From positions 44,113,562-44,177,561 of the forward strand of contig CM036191.1 of the NCBI GenBank assembly GCA_020631735.1: a DNA stretch of 64,000 nucleotides, read 5' to 3'. Of this stretch, positions 1 to 11,903 are shown one piece after another. The number at the start of each line of letters is the position of its first letter. Positions within the stretch are counted from its first letter, which is position 1. The notes below the pieces were generated by a model, which searched no databases, was not told where the DNA came from, and was given only the letters and a program-made list of their open reading frames with translations. This DNA is from Saccharum officinarum (taxonomy: Eukaryota > Streptophyta > Magnoliopsida > Poales > Poaceae). The translations under genes were made by a program, and so were the position numbers.

Positions 1-1131
1 CACCAACTAGCGAAAGCCCAAAACAACCGAGGCCTAGCTAAGCCAAGCAGACCAGGCTAGGCGCCAAGGATAGGTCAGCCACGACCCTTCCTCTCTGCCT
101 TAACCAAGCGCCGCACAAGGGTCCACGACCTCTCCACCGTCCTAACCCCTGGGAGGAACAGAGAGAGGTCGGGCCCAGCCAAGCACGTCTGCTCTGACAA
201 GAGTGGACACGCCGCACTAACCCCTCAAGGACCTCGATCCGGTTAAACGCCATCTCTATGCCACGTAGCACAGACAAGACAACACCACCCAGCGGTGACA
301 GCCAGTACGGCGACTCGCTGTCCAAGTTTGGTCCGACAAGATATACGTACGATCTTACCCACTACAGGATGGGATCCACGATGGAGCCCTTGACTTAGAA
401 GCCATCCAAGTCGACGGGAGCCACGACCCCGGAGCTCGGGATCGTGGCCACCAACTCAACAAGACTAACCAGGCGATCGACGAGCTGGGGGCGGCTACCA
501 ACTCTGGTACGACGCCCCTAGGAGAACAGGAGGCAATGATGAAGGCCATAATGGAGACCACGTTGCATAGGACGGCTAGCGAACCACCACCGTGCCTACA
601 GTGCCGCCACGGCTAGCACAGTAGCACCACGCCACACCTTACCACGACGTGGACACAAGACCATGACGATAACCACACCTAGACGTACTCCACAAGACGA
701 CGTAGCTTGCAAGCCAAGTTAGCTAGGCCGCTCCCTCAGGCTCACGACCCCTCGATCCGGAGAACCTTCTTCTTTGTACATGCTCTGGCCCTGAACTCTA
801 TATAAGGGCAGCCAGGGCATCCTTCCTAGAGGGATTTGATTTATTCTGAATCTCCATATTCTTCACAACCTCCAGACTAAGAAAGCTTCCATTCAGACAG
901 TTCATCTCCTAACTCTAGCTCTCCTACCTCTTCCACCATTCTTGCACCCCCCATTGTAAGAATTTCAGAGCATTCAAGCGAGGAACACGCACTCGATCAT
1001 CTCTGAGACTGGACGTAGGGCTCCGGCCTGAACCAATATAAATCCCCGTGTCTTTTGGATGCTACCGTCGTCTTCCTTGAGCAGCGCGACAATCATATAA
1101 ATTTGCTAGCCCAGTTTACAAAACACCGACA
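1..1131 (+). mobile_element. 3' portion of a Ty3/gypsy-type LTR (cut by window edge)
   Basis: A TATA box (TATATAAG, 799-806) lies about 330 bases before a typical LTR end, CACCGACA, finishing at 1131. The final part, with a ctggacgtaggg block followed by gcctgaacca, resembles the end of the complete solo LTR at 43698-44774, so both belong to related gypsy families. The 5' edge lies outside the window or is not recognisable. I see no gag or pol reading frame, so this may be a solo LTR or the 3' end of an element. The orientation is inferred from the TATA box. Confidence 0.6.
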
Positions 1132-1584
1132 AAACTTATTAGACCTTTAATTATGTTGTCATTCAATTCGCCAAAACCCACTAAAGAGTTAGATGCACTT
1201 TTAAGTCGTCAAAAAGTGTGTTGAAGCCAATTAGGGTCATACACTAGCAAGGGCTAGCATTACCCGTGGCTGCACATGGCCAACCATGTAGAGGACATAT
1301 GTCAAAGCAACAAGGCCAACCAATAGGACGAGCACACAAACCCGATGCATGTTCTTCACCTGAAAAGCTCATGAACACCTTCCGAGAAGGCCCGAGGGAG
1401 GGGCACGTCGAGGTTATCCTAGGATCGGCAAGGTCACCCTATAATACCAACAAATCTCGTATAGAGATGCGGTGGACAGCATTGCGTTGGAGAAGGTAGA
1501 GGTAGGAGAAAAGGGTAGTAGATTGATTTTTGATGGATTGCATATGGTTGTATCCGAATCTGCTAGGACCTCTAGGTGCATTTT
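1132..1584. other. Intergenic, no gene seen
   Basis: Only short, unsupported reading frames occur here. I recognise no repeat or regulatory feature. Confidence 0.5.
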
Positions 1585-1940
1585 TTCTACTCCTGAGAGT
1601 AGTTACTCCCGTCTTCAATAAACCACATTACGTATATGTGCATTCTCATTTATCATTTTGAGTATGTTCATATACTCGTTTTAAGATACTCCACATCTTG
1701 CTATGTGATCTTTTTTTCAAAAGAGCCCATATTTTATTAATATATTATTATAATACCATTATAGTAGTATATAAAATAAGTATGATCATATACTTTATGT
1801 ATGCTTGCATACTTTAAATATATACTATCTTAGATGGTATAGTATGACCATATACTCTGTCTACGTACATTTCATTGGACCATATACACCCTAAATGTAG
1901 AGATATACATATGGGAGTAACTACACCCTGAGAGTAGAAA
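1585..1940. mobile_element. MITE-like element with terminal inverted repeats
   Basis: The left end (ctactcctgagagtagttac, about 1587) is repeated inverted at the right end (gtaactacaccctgagagtag, about 1917-1937). The interior is AT-rich and non-coding. This fits a non-autonomous DNA transposon of about 355 bases. I did not find a clear target-site duplication, so the family is open. Confidence 0.5.
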
Positions 1941-2440
1941 TAATTCCCTATATACATATATATATCGAAAATATTGGCATAGGACGGGATGTAGCTACGA
2001 ACCCTATGTTTCAGTAGTAATTCGAACATGTTTGAACTGTAATAAGTGCACGTTTCAAGTGTTTCAAAACGGATGTTGCGAGTGTATTTCATCTGGAGGT
2101 TGCAAGTGTTTTAGGTGTTTTGAGTGGATGTTGCAAGAGGGTGTTTTAAGCGGATGTTATAAGTGTTTCAGGTGAAAATATTAGCATAGGACAGGGTGTC
2201 ACTATAAACTCCATGTTTCAATAGTAATCCAAACATGTTTCAACAGTAATACGTGCATGTTTCAAGTGTTTCAAAGAGGATGTTACAAGTATGTTCTATT
2301 TTGATGTTACAAGCGTTTCACGTGTTTAGAGTGGATGTTGCAAGTCGCTATTTCAAGCGGATGTTGTTAGTGTTTGTACGATACAAGTGTTTCAAACGGA
2401 TATCTTAAGTGTTTATTTAATCTGGATATTCCGATGAGTG
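1941..2440. repeat. Degenerate short-period repeat rich in GTTTCAAGTGTTTCA / GTTGCAAG words
   Basis: Variants of gtttcaagtgtttcaa and ggatgttgcaag recur every 30 to 60 bases. The same word family appears at 33230-33620 inside the element at 32700-34080, so this is probably a remnant of that repeat family. No coding function is seen. Confidence 0.5.
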
Positions 2441-3069
2441 CGCAGCTACACCTCTTCGTATAAAATCCACACTTTCACGCGCTGAAGGTGGGTGCGGGGC
2501 GACGTGGCCTGCCCAATGGGCGAGCGCCACATAGACTCGGTGGGTCGAGGGTGTCGCCGGCTAGGTGTAACGTTTCCAACGTGGGAGGGTGGGAGAAGAG
2601 TGGACACGGCCTGGCTTGCATTCCACGCGCAGGGATCTGGGCACGGCTTTGGAAAACGCGCGCGCTGCTCCACTTTTGGCTGGTGCATGCAGTGCTGTGG
2701 TACGTTTGGTTTTTGGTCGTTTCATTATTTTCTTTTTTGGCGCCAGGGTAGGTGGGTTCCGATGCGCATGTGAATGTGGCTGGGTGGAATGCATGGCCTT
2801 TTTTTGTCAGTACATGTATACATGAATGCGGACGAGGGCTTGAGAATCTTATGAAGTCACATTTAAAGCTAAACTTTAACCAACAAAAGTTCTCTCAGCG
2901 AAAATTTTTTCTAGCTAAACTTTATATGGAGTGTTTGTAATTTAGCTACCTAAAGTTTAGTCGGTAGATTCAAACATGCATGTTCGACAAAATCGGTAGC
3001 ACCAATCCCATCTGTCCATAGTGCCACTTGTCATGTACGAGAGCCATGGGCCTAGGAGGTAGCTATCCC
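2441..3069. other. Intergenic, no gene seen
   Basis: The stretch is GC-rich up to about 2750 and then AT-rich. Several overlapping short frames occur on both strands, the pattern expected from composition rather than coding. Nothing further is recognised. Confidence 0.45.
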
Positions 3070-3274
3070 ACTTGTTTGGATCCATCATTAGCACATGTTT
3101 ACTCTGGTACCACATTGTCAAATCATGGACTAATTAGACTTAATAGATACATCTCACAAATTAGTACCTATCTGTGCAATTAGTTTTATAATTAGTCTAT
3201 ATTTAATATTCCAAATCAGTGTTTATTCATCTAACGTGAGAGGGACTAAAATTAGTCTCCGGATCCAAACGGGG
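3070..3274. mobile_element. MITE flanked by inverted TTTGGATCC ends
   Basis: The left end, tgtttggatcca, and the right end, ggatccaaac, are inverted copies. The interior (attagtctaattagtcc-like words) matches a MITE family abundant in grasses that also occurs at 3280-3580 and 9112-9340. It is non-coding. Confidence 0.6.
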
Positions 3275-3279
3275 CTGGC

Positions 3280-3580
3280 CTTGTTTATTTTCCCCTCCTA
3301 AACTTTAGCCCCTGTCACATCGGATATTTGATACATGCATGGAGTATTAAATATAGACTAATTACGAAATTAAATACACAGATTGAGACTAATTTGCGAG
3401 ACAATTTTTTTAAGTTTAATTAGTCCATGATTTGACAATATGGTGCTACAGTAAACATGCGCTAATGACGGATTAATTAGGTTTAATAAATTCGTCTCGC
3501 TGATTACTGAGTACTGAGTATGTAATTTGTTTTATTATTATTATTAAACACTCGATGTGACACCCCTACGTGAACTTTAG
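3280..3580. mobile_element. MITE of the same grass family, adjacent copy
   Basis: The ends are inverted: aactttagcccctgtcacat near 3302 pairs with atgtgacacccctacgtgaa near 3556. The interior holds the typical atgcatggagtattaaat and gctaatgacggattaatta words of this family. It directly abuts the preceding MITE. Confidence 0.6.
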
Positions 3581-3596
3581 CCTTTGAATTTAAATA

Positions 3597-4284
3597 GGAA
3601 AAAGTCTAAATCACCCCCCTGAACTATTGACCCTAGAACACATAACCCCTGAACTATGAAACGGTTTAATTTACCCTCTGAACTATCCAAAACCGTCTAT
3701 TTTACCCTCTGGGCGGTTTTCGACGGCGGGCTGCTACAGTAACAAGAGTTGCTACAGTGCCAGCGGGTTTTTTTATTTTTCGCTGAATATTTGAAAAATC
3801 ATAGTAAATCACAGAAAAATCATAAAATAGAAAATTTAATTTTGTTGGACTCCACATGAGTAGATCTACACAGTGAACATATAATACGGTATGCTTTAGT
3901 ATAAAGTTTTTGTTGTAGCTTTAGATTAATTGGAAAATCCAATTTAGACTAAAGCTACAACAAAAACTTTGTACTAAAGCGTACCATATTATATGTTCAC
4001 TGTGTAGATCTACTCATGTGGAGTCCAACAAAATTAGATTTTCTATTTTATGATTTTTCTGTGATTTACTATGATTTTTCAAATATTCAGCGAAAATAAA
4101 TAAAAAAGACAAAACGCTGTCACTGTAGCAAACCTCTGTTACTGTAGCAAAATCGCTGCCGAAAACCGCCCAGAGGGTAAAATAGATGGTTTTGGATAGT
4201 TTAGAGGGTAAATTAGACTGTTTCATAGTTCAAGGGGTTATGTGTTCCATGGTCAATAGTTCAGGGGTGATTTAGACTTTTTCT
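3597..4284. mobile_element. Mutator-type fold-back element with 10-base TSD
   Basis: The element is one long hairpin. The left half (aaaaagtctaaatcaccccc at the start) returns inverted in the right half, ending at gactttttct, with the symmetry axis near 3940. A perfect 10-base duplication, aatttaaata, flanks it at 3587-3596 and 4285-4294. A TSD of 9-10 bases and long inverted ends fit Mutator-like elements. The frames inside come from the hairpin and are not genes. Confidence 0.8.
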
Positions 4285-4593
4285 AATTTAAATACACCTA
4301 TAGAGCCTAGGGAGCACTACGTGTTTCTTTTTGTTTTTTAAGGAATAGTGGACCACTACCACGAGGTGGTGACGAAAAGTTGTGTTCATGGTTGTCGTTT
4401 TGCCAGGGACAAGTTTGCTGGCTTGCATTCCATTTTTCGCGCACTGTATTTGAAAACGAGATGCTGCACCTCCTCACTGTACAAAAAAATGGCTCAGCCT
4501 TTGCAGCTCTGCTCGCCTAAAAAAATATGTTGAGCATCTTGCTTTGGAGAAGGCACCCACAATATTTGGTAAAAAATATCAGTCACGCTTGTG

Positions 4594-4830
4594 CTCCCTC
4601 TCTCTCGCAGACATATGTTGTTTTCGCTTCTTAAGAAATAACTTTGACTAAATATATATTAAAAAATATTAATATTTATGATACATAATTAGTATCATTA
4701 GAAAGATTTTTGAATCTAGTTTTTTAATAAATTTATTTGAAGATACAAATGTTGCACATATTTTTTTACAATTCAAATCAGATTTGCGGCACGTATACTA
4801 ACAGTGACAGTTATTTAGGGATGGGAGAAG
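4594..4830. mobile_element. Stowaway-like MITE
   Basis: The left end, ctccctctctctcgc, and the right end, ttagggatgggag, are the degenerate inverted CTCCCTCC ends typical of Stowaway elements. The interior closely matches the Stowaway at 41659-41894, sharing aataactttgactaaatata and a long AT-rich core. The right side keeps the TA target; the left is mutated. Confidence 0.6.
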
Positions 4831-5851
4831 TACCTGCTAGGACACATATAAATACTGCCAGCTAAAAAAAACTAGATATATTACAATTTTAAAGGCTAAA
4901 GTATACAACTCTAATAAATTGTTTAACCACATCTAGGATTGTTTGGTTTTTGTGGTTGCATGGACCACCTGCGTTGGACCACTTGCGTTTGTGATGCCTG
5001 GTGGAGCAACCTTCCAAAGTGCATCGGGACAAACTTTACTGCCCGTGAGCCTAGTTTTTCGAACCGGACCGGACCGGCGGTTCGACCGCTAAAAGATCGA
5101 ACCAGAGCCTACACCGGTCTGGTTCACTTAAAAGACCGGCCATGCAATCGGACCAGTAAAAACTAGTTGAACCGGCCGGTTTTAACGAAACCGGTGAACT
5201 GGCCGGTTCCATGTGAACCGGGGCGGTTTTTTAAGTTATCAAAAAATGACCTCGGTGGGTTTAGGACAAGCTGATCCATTCGAGGGTATTGTTGGAAAAG
5301 TGTGAAAATGTACCCTTTAGGGGCCTGTACACGTGAAGGAAAGGAACTGGCATCTCCTTTTTGGGGCGCATTTGCATCTGGCTTGGCCCCTTGGGCGGCC
5401 GGCGGCTACTGCTCTGGTGCTGCTCAGAGTGTGCATCGGCCATCGGCGGGGGCTGCAGCTGCAGGCTGCTGCTACAGGCGAGCGCCGAGCGGGGGGCTGC
5501 AGGCTTCTCTGGTTCTGCTCCGAGCGGGCAGACTGCTGCTCTGGTGCTACACTGCTACTCTGCTCCACCTCCCCTCCACGGCTACAAGAAAATGGCTACT
5601 AGAACTGGAACTGGTGAGCTACTGATCCTGTTATCCTGAGCTTTCAAGTTTTAATTTTTAGGTATTGTATTTGTATATTAGCCTGCATATCAATATCGAT
5701 TATTAATTAAATCATATATATATATACACCGGTTCAAAGTATTTGTGGTAGGTTCGATTCACCGGTTCAAAACTATGCCGTGAGACCAGGACAACTGAAC
5801 AGAAGTCAGGCCCGGTTCTCTGTTGTTTTCAACACGTTCAGCCACTACGGA
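4831..5851. other. Intergenic; ccggttc-rich repeats around a GC-rich segment
   Basis: From about 5055 to 5240 and again at 5730-5815 the sequence is full of gaaccgg/ccggttc words in both orientations, suggesting the two ends of one degenerate element around a GC-rich core at 5380-5600. Overlapping frames in all phases of that core are composition artefacts. No gene is supported. Confidence 0.4.
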
Positions 5852-6743
5852 CGTGTTTGATTGTCTGGAGGTCCCAGCATGGTCGGCACCAGGAGAGCCA
5901 GGACACCGGAGGGCAGATCCAGTATGTGCAACGGCTGCTTGTTTAGTTTCATTTACCAGCAGACAGGCTACATAGGAATTTTATTTGTTTGCTTGCACAT
6001 GTGTATGGGGTCACGGTGAAGACCCAATTCTTTCTCTTCTTTCAAACATTTCTACAAACAAGTAGAATACACACACTGCCATTCATGGCTGCAGCCATGC
6101 CACCGCTCGTCCACGGTAACCTCAATGGCCACACCTCCGTAGCGACCTTGTCCTGTCCTCGGCCATACCGCGCAGCGCGCTGCTGCTCCCGCGGTAGCCG
6201 CGCATGGCCGCCATGGGCGAGCTCGAGCCCAGTCTCGGTCCCGACCGCCATGGGCGAGTGCGAGGTCGCGGTCTCGACTGCCATGGGCGAGCTCGAGGCC
6301 AGTCCCGGCCGCCGCAACCGGGTGAGCACCTGCACTATTGAGGTCGAGCGCTGGTCCGAGCCACCATAGGTGAGCTCGAGCCTAGTCCCGGCCACCACAA
6401 CCGGCTGAGACTCCCGCGCAGTTGAGGTCGAGAGTGCCGGTCAGAGCTGCCATGGGTGAGCTTCGAGCCCGGTCCTAGCCATCGCCATCGGGCGAGGTCT
6501 TGAGCGAAGAGAAGAAAGGGGCGTCGGTGGGTGAAGGAGAGGTAACCAGAACCGATGCGGCGCGACGAAGAGAGCCAGGCTCCAAAGAAAGGAAGTCTAA
6601 TTTCGTTTCTCCCCAGCCTGGTTCTGGGCTGCTTTAATCAGCGTGCGGGCTAGGCTCCCAAGACGTCCAGGCAAACAAACATGCGCTGCTGCAGCGCGAG
6701 GGCCTGTCCCAAATGATCGTCCAAGCAATCAAACACACCCTAC
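5852..6743. mobile_element. Non-autonomous DNA element with GC-rich cargo
   Basis: The ends are inverted: gtgtttgattg at 5852 and caatcaaacac near 6738. The core at 6080-6490 is GC-rich and made of imperfect repeats of about 40 bases built on ccatgggcgagctcgagcc. The cargo resembles a degraded captured gene fragment but has no recognisable domain. The target-site duplication is not clear. Confidence 0.5.
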
Positions 6744-6929
6744 GTTACTCACCAAACTAGCTGCTCCGTCGCGTACTGTATCTTATCGAACTCTCCCCCA
6801 AAACGCCAAAACGCAGTTTGGCATGATTTCCCGTTTTTTATCGCGCACATAACCACCGCTGCCCGCACACAAATTCTTCATCGTCCAATTTTGCATGACA
6901 ACACCTTAAGTAAGTTGATCAACATTTCC

Positions 6930-8140
6930 TAAACATCTTGATCCATCAAAACTCCAGACCTAGGGGTAGGGGACCAGATCCATGGGTGCTCCAAAAACTC
7001 ATGGATTCCGGGAGTTGCTCAAAATTACTCACCTGCAACTAGTTAGACAAACAAAATAATGGTTCGCATGTTCTATTGTCTTCCTCGCCCATCCCCACCG
7101 TGTAGAGCTCGTGTGCTACCCTCCCCGCAGTCGCGCTCTCTGGCATGCCCGTTTGCATGTTCTATTCTCTTCCTCGCCCGTCCCCATCGTTTAGAGCTTG
7201 TGGCCACCCGCGCGCTACCCTCCTCGCGGTCGCGCTCCCCGGCATGTCCTTCCCCAATGCAACCCTCCCCGGGCCCTCCCATTGTCCCCCGCCGTTGTAC
7301 CCAAGCCAAGACAGCCCCAGTGCTGCCCACAGCCCACACCATGGCCAGCACTGCACGCCGCCACGCCTAGACAAGATCGGCTATAGCGCCGGCCTCAATG
7401 CCGATCAGGCACCCGGCCTGTCGCGCTGCTCGCCCTAGCACGCATCCCCGCTCGCCGGGCCGGCTGCACCGCATGGGCTCCCGCTTGGCGTGTCTATGCG
7501 CCCGTGGATGGTCGCACTATCCGCGCCTAGTCTCGATGAGCCAGTGAGGCGTGTGTGCTCCTAATGCTCTCTAGGAAGAGGATGAAGAGCCTGATGTGCG
7601 GGCCCAAGGCATCAGTGAGACAAAGGGAAAGAAGAAGCTCCCATGATAGGCTGCTGTTGTGTCATGATGGGTTGGTTGTTGGGCCGACCCAGCAGATTCA
7701 CCATGGAGCTGTCTCAAATAGCAAATTCGCATCAAAGCGCGACCGGGGCGGGGCTAGCGAGGCCGGAGCAGGGCAGCCGCGCCCAGAAGCGGGCCAGCCG
7801 GGGCTAGTGTGGGTGCGGGTGGAGTGGCTAGCGGGGCCAGCGCGGCGTGTCTAGCCAGGGCCGGCACGGGCATGACCAGCTGGAGGCGAGGGTGGCGCAG
7901 CGTCGGGGCTGGGGGCGAGTGGGCCGCTGGCATCGTCGGCGTGAGCAAGCCGAGGGCCAAGGCGACGCAATGGGGAAGAAGACGGGAGAGGGCGAGAGCG
8001 GCATCGGTGAAAACAAAGAACGAACCGTTCATTTTCCACTAATCAGTGGCGTCGCGTGGGTTATTTTTGACCAACTTCGCCTTGGGCTTTTGGAGCAATA
8101 ATCTGACCCCTAGGTCTGGATTCTTGGGTGCTTCAGATCT
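6930..8140. mobile_element. Non-autonomous DNA element with GC-rich cargo, about 1.2 kb
   Basis: The left arm (ccagacctaggggt near 6954) is inverted at the right arm (acccctaggtctgg near 8106), with further matches in the neighbouring ggagcaa words. The core at 7080-8000 is strongly GC-rich with open frames on both strands and no domain I recognise. Its subterminal sequence resembles that of the next element. Confidence 0.5.
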
Positions 8141-8247
8141 AATGGAGTTGAGGTGTTCGACTAGATAAATGGGATCTGGAGCTCTTTTTTTTTGACATGA
8201 AGCACATGTAGCTATCTCAAACAATCCTAAGAACAACCCTAATGCTT

Positions 8248-9080
8248 AGGCCTGTTTGGCAGAGCTCTACTAGTGCAAAAAAGTGAATCTGAATATGAGA
8301 TTCACCTAGATCTACCGTGGAGCAGCTCCACTGTGGATCTGGGATTTACCGAAGTGTTTGGTAGAGCTCCATCTTCTTCTCTATCACACTGTCAACATGG
8401 GTCCACATCTCAGGAGAAAAAAAAGAAAAAAAATGCACGGCTTTCTTCTTTCTCTTGCGTACGAGGGTCGGCTAGGTCAGGGGCGAGCGCGTGGCCAGCC
8501 GTGCGTGGCACCGCTGCCGGGGGCGGTGCGTGGCCTGCCAGAACGGCGGCCAGTGACGGCGCGCGGCTGGTAGGCGCGAGGAGCGAGCCCGCGACCAGTG
8601 CTCAAGGCCAGGCGAACGGGCCTCCATAGCCACGGCGGCCAACGCTTATTAGGACCGGAGCATGGAGCGGGGGGCGGCCGGCTGGCACGACACGCGGGCG
8701 CGCCCAGAGCACGGCGGAAGTGGCCAGCACGGGGCGCGCAATTGGGGTCCGGCGGGGGCGGGCACGGTGTAGCTATGGCAGAGGCGGATGCAGGGCACTC
8801 GCGCGCGTGCGGGTACGGGGGCCGGCTCGACGGAGGTCGCGACCGTGGCCGGCGCATGCGGCTGGGGCTCCAGTGGGGGCGCGGCGACTACCGACAGGCG
8901 AGGAAGAAGCGAACATAAGGAATCAATTTGTTATTTTGTGTGTAACTAGTGGCACGTGGGTAATTTGCTCCAACTCCACCAAATTTGGACTCAGTGGAGC
9001 ACCTTGAATCTAAAGCTAGATCCACCCTATTGGTGCATCAGATCCATGGTGAAGCCAGTGGAGCTACAAGCTTTTAGCAA
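8248..9080. mobile_element. Non-autonomous DNA element with GC-rich cargo, about 0.8 kb
   Basis: It begins with tgtttggcagagctc and ends with gccagtggagctacaagc. Both ends contain the agatctacc and gtggagc words common to this grass element type. The core at 8470-8910 is GC-rich, probably captured sequence, and has no recognisable protein. It is related in its ends to the element at 6930-8140. Confidence 0.45.
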
Positions 9081-9111
9081 AAAAAAAAAAGGTGGATCTG
9101 GATCTGAGTCT

Positions 9112-9340
9112 TGTTTAGATTGCAAATTTTTTCAATTTTGGCTACCGTAGCACTTTAGTTTGTATTTGACAAATATTGTTTAATCATGGGCTAACTCGGC
9201 TTAAAAGATTCGTCTCGTGATTTACAACTTATTTGTGCAATTAGTTATTTATTTTATCAACATTTTATGCTCTATGCATGTGTCTAAAAATTGATGTGTG
9301 AGAGAGTGAAAAAAATTGGAATTTGGAAGTGATCTAAAAA
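9112..9340. mobile_element. MITE in the upstream region of the NLR gene
   Basis: It starts with cttgtttagattgcaaattt and ends near ggaatttggaagtgatctaa. The interior words (gctaactcggcttaaaagat, ttcgtctcgtgatttac) mark it as the same grass MITE family as at 3070-3580. It ends about 200 bases before the NLR start codon and may supply promoter sequence. Confidence 0.55.
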
Positions 9341-9399
9341 GTCCCTGGTTTTGATAAATCTGCAACGGAGAATCTCTGCAACAAGGCCTTAGCGTCGTG

Positions 9400-9425
9400 T
9401 TGACTGAGCATAGGCTCTCAGTCAA
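9400..9425 (+). promoter_or_regulatory. Inverted pair of W-boxes upstream of the NLR gene
   Basis: TTGACTGAG (9400-9408) and CTCAGTCAA (9417-9425) form a perfect 9-base inverted repeat with an 8-base spacer. Each arm has the WRKY-factor core TTGAC followed by T. The pair lies 116 to 141 bases before the ATG at 9541, a position where WRKY control of a defence gene would be plausible. Binding is inferred. I see no convincing TATA box nearby. Confidence 0.4.
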
Positions 9426-9540
9426 GCGCTGCCTTTGCCCTTTTACGTCCTCTTTCTGATCCGTAATAATTCGCTTCCCCAATCTTCCACAAGATCTTCA
9501 GCAAGCAGCAAAATTTGGCAAGTTGATCGATTCACCGGCC

Positions 9541-10385
9541 ATGGTGGTATCACTGGAGCAAGCGGCGGCAGCCGCTTTCCTGAACAACGTCATGGGGAAC
9601 CTCTTCCAAGCTCTCGGTTTAGTGGAGACGTACAAGATGCTGAGGAACCTGGAGCCCGAGAGCGATTCCCTGCTGCAGGACCTCCGCATGCTGGCGGCCG
9701 CTGTGGACGACGAGCTCACTAGCTCGAGGGGCGCCCGCCGAACCGCCGTCGCGCGGGCCTACAGCAGCGAGATGCGCGCGCTGACGCACGACGTGGAGGA
9801 CTGCATCGAGCGGTTCGTGCACCGCGTCACCGGCGGCGGCGGGCTCGAGGGCGCGTCCAAGCTCCGCCGCGCCGCGCACGCGGTTTGGACGCTCCGCACC
9901 GGCTACCGGTTCGCGGCGGAGATCAAGAGGCTCAAGAAGCGCGTTCAGGAGGTGAGCGCCCGGGTCCTCAAGCCACCGGAAGGCGGCAGCGGCGGCGTGG
10001 GCCAGCCCTCCGGTTCCAGATCCGCGGCGGCACGGCGCGCCGCCGACCACGCCGCGCGCCACCCCGTCGGCGTAGAGAGGCCCATGGAGGAGCTCCTCGC
10101 GCTGTTGGGCCTGGACCAAGTGGAGGACCGACCGCAGCCGCCGGCGCAGGAGCAGCCGAAGGTTGTCGCCATCGTTGGATTTGGCGGCGTGGGGAAGACT
10201 ACCCTTGTGCGGGCAGTGTATGCCGATGGCCGTGTTGCTGATGCGTTCCCCTGTCGCGCTTGGGTCGCCGTGCGCTCGCCGGAAGACGGCGATGCCGCGG
10301 GGATTCTGGAGAATATACATCAGCAGCTCCTCCCGGGGCAGCCATATTCTGAATCTTCGCTCACCAGACACCTCAAGGATAAGAG
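9541..10385 (+). CDS. NLR immune receptor, exon 1 (coiled coil and start of NB-ARC)
   Basis: This is the first coding exon of a CC-NB-ARC-LRR intracellular immune receptor. The ATG in ggccATGG at 9541 opens a frame starting MVVSLEQAAA. Residues 1 to about 150 form an Rx-N-type coiled coil with the EDVID-like stretch LTHDVEDCIERF. The P-loop GFGGVGKT is at about residues 213-220, so an ATP-binding NB-ARC domain begins here. The frame breaks off before kinase-2. A donor site (AAGAG|GTACGG) at 10385/10386 joins in phase to the acceptor at 27164/27165, rebuilding the junction DKR|YLIVIDD, which is exactly the family pattern. The exon is GC-rich, unlike exon 2. The complete protein would be 1041 residues, normal for the family. 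NLRs of this type sense pathogen effectors in the cytoplasm and trigger defence and cell death. Confidence 0.88.
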
Positions 10386-10387
10386 GT

Positions 10388-11708
10388 ACGGCACCGTCAT
10401 CTTTCGTGCTTAGCAAGATTTCATCTCTTAAAGTACAAACAACTCATTAATTATGCTCAATGAGGGGCTGGGGGCTACGAATTAAATTAATGGCCTGACA
10501 CTGACAGTATCATGAGCCAATGAAAATCTCATTGATGATAGTACTAGTCTATATTGATGTTTATTTTCAAACTTAAATTATCTTTCAAAGTTTGTTTGTT
10601 TTACTATGTCATTGTGTATAAACTGGTCTAAATTTAATGTACACATAGCCAATGCACATTTTGATCCATAACTAGTTAACTACTGTACTGTCTTTGGACA
10701 GAGCACGATTCTGTTTTAGACAAGGTAAAAAGATTTAGCGCCTATCTGATATCTCTTATTATATACCATGTCTTCCTCAACTGATTTCGAATAATGTAGG
10801 AAAATCAAGCAAACAATAAAGGGCAAAGGTACTGACTAACTGCCTGCCACCCCACCACCCAAGCTGGAATGGCACTTTTCTCACATCTGCATGCATCATC
10901 TTACAACTTCAGACTTCGTGTCCTTCAACACAGCATCTGCTCTCCCATCCAAAACACCCAACAGTCACCGAAATCTTCAGTCTTGAATTCTCATCAACAC
11001 TGCCTCCGACATGTACTGCCTTCACATGCCCCACGTGGCGCCAATTACAAAGAAAAACAACTCTAGAAGTCTAGATGGATCATTTGACATTTATTCCTGG
11101 TGCGAGCATTATATCAATTTTCAAATCTCTAATCTACCATTCTTCGCTACATATCATTCAAATGAGTTTAGTTGTTGTCGAATACTAAAAGTTACTCTGA
11201 TATCGTTTCAAGTAAACCTTGAGTGGATGGACAATGAAAACAGGTGAACAATTTATTTTTTTCAACCCTAAACACTTATCATCCCCTTTACAACATCTTC
11301 TCAAATATGACATCCTTGGTCAAAATGGTCTTCTTGAGCACTAAACACACACAAAAAGAAATTGCTTTTAGACCTTACTGGTTTTGACAGGGATTTAAAT
11401 GAAATATCTATGGCTTGAGTTTAATCCTGTACCCGAAGTCTCTTCCTATAATAATCCACCTTGTATCCACCCTTTAGGTAATTTGTAAAGCCAAATACCA
11501 CAAATAAGCTTACCCCAGTAATCAGTAGATAGATATTTCTCCTGCTAGCTCCCATGTTTATGCTACGTTTTCTTTTCAGCAGCTGCACGGTTCTATCTAC
11601 ACATATGTCTAAATATTTTATAGGCAATGAACCAACTCATGTAAAAATCTTATCAAAATGTTTTTCTCAAATACGCAGGAGAGCTGTGTATCACTGCATC
11701 GTGAAAGG
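10388..11708. other. Intronic unique sequence
   Basis: AT-rich sequence with short frames only. I see no domain, RNA gene or clear transposon. It is probably original intron. Confidence 0.45.
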
Positions 11709-11903
11709 AAGAATGTACAAAACATAAAGTTTTAGAGATTTACAAAGATGCATCTAACTTAAGGGAAACAATCAACCACTTGAACAACCTATTACATGTA
11801 CACTAGTGTACAAAAGATAAAAACTTTTAGACATTTACAAAGATGCATCTAACTTAAAGAAAACAATCGACCATTTAACACCCTAGTACATGTACACTAG
11901 TAT
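11709..11903. repeat. Imperfect tandem repeat, two units of about 96 bases
   Basis: The block tttacaaagatgcatctaac followed by acatgtacactagt occurs twice at a spacing of about 96 bases, with several substitutions between units. It lies in the NLR intron and has no visible function. Confidence 0.6.

Noticed and set aside
7059..7854. Possible host genes in the GC-rich core at 7.1-7.9 kb
   Set aside because: The core lies between inverted transposon arms, frames overlap on both strands, and no protein family is recognised.
9541..10413. Exon 1 as a truncated NLR pseudogene ending at 10413
   Set aside because: A donor site at 10385 joins in phase to 27165 and restores the conserved kinase-2 sequence, so a large intron is the better explanation.
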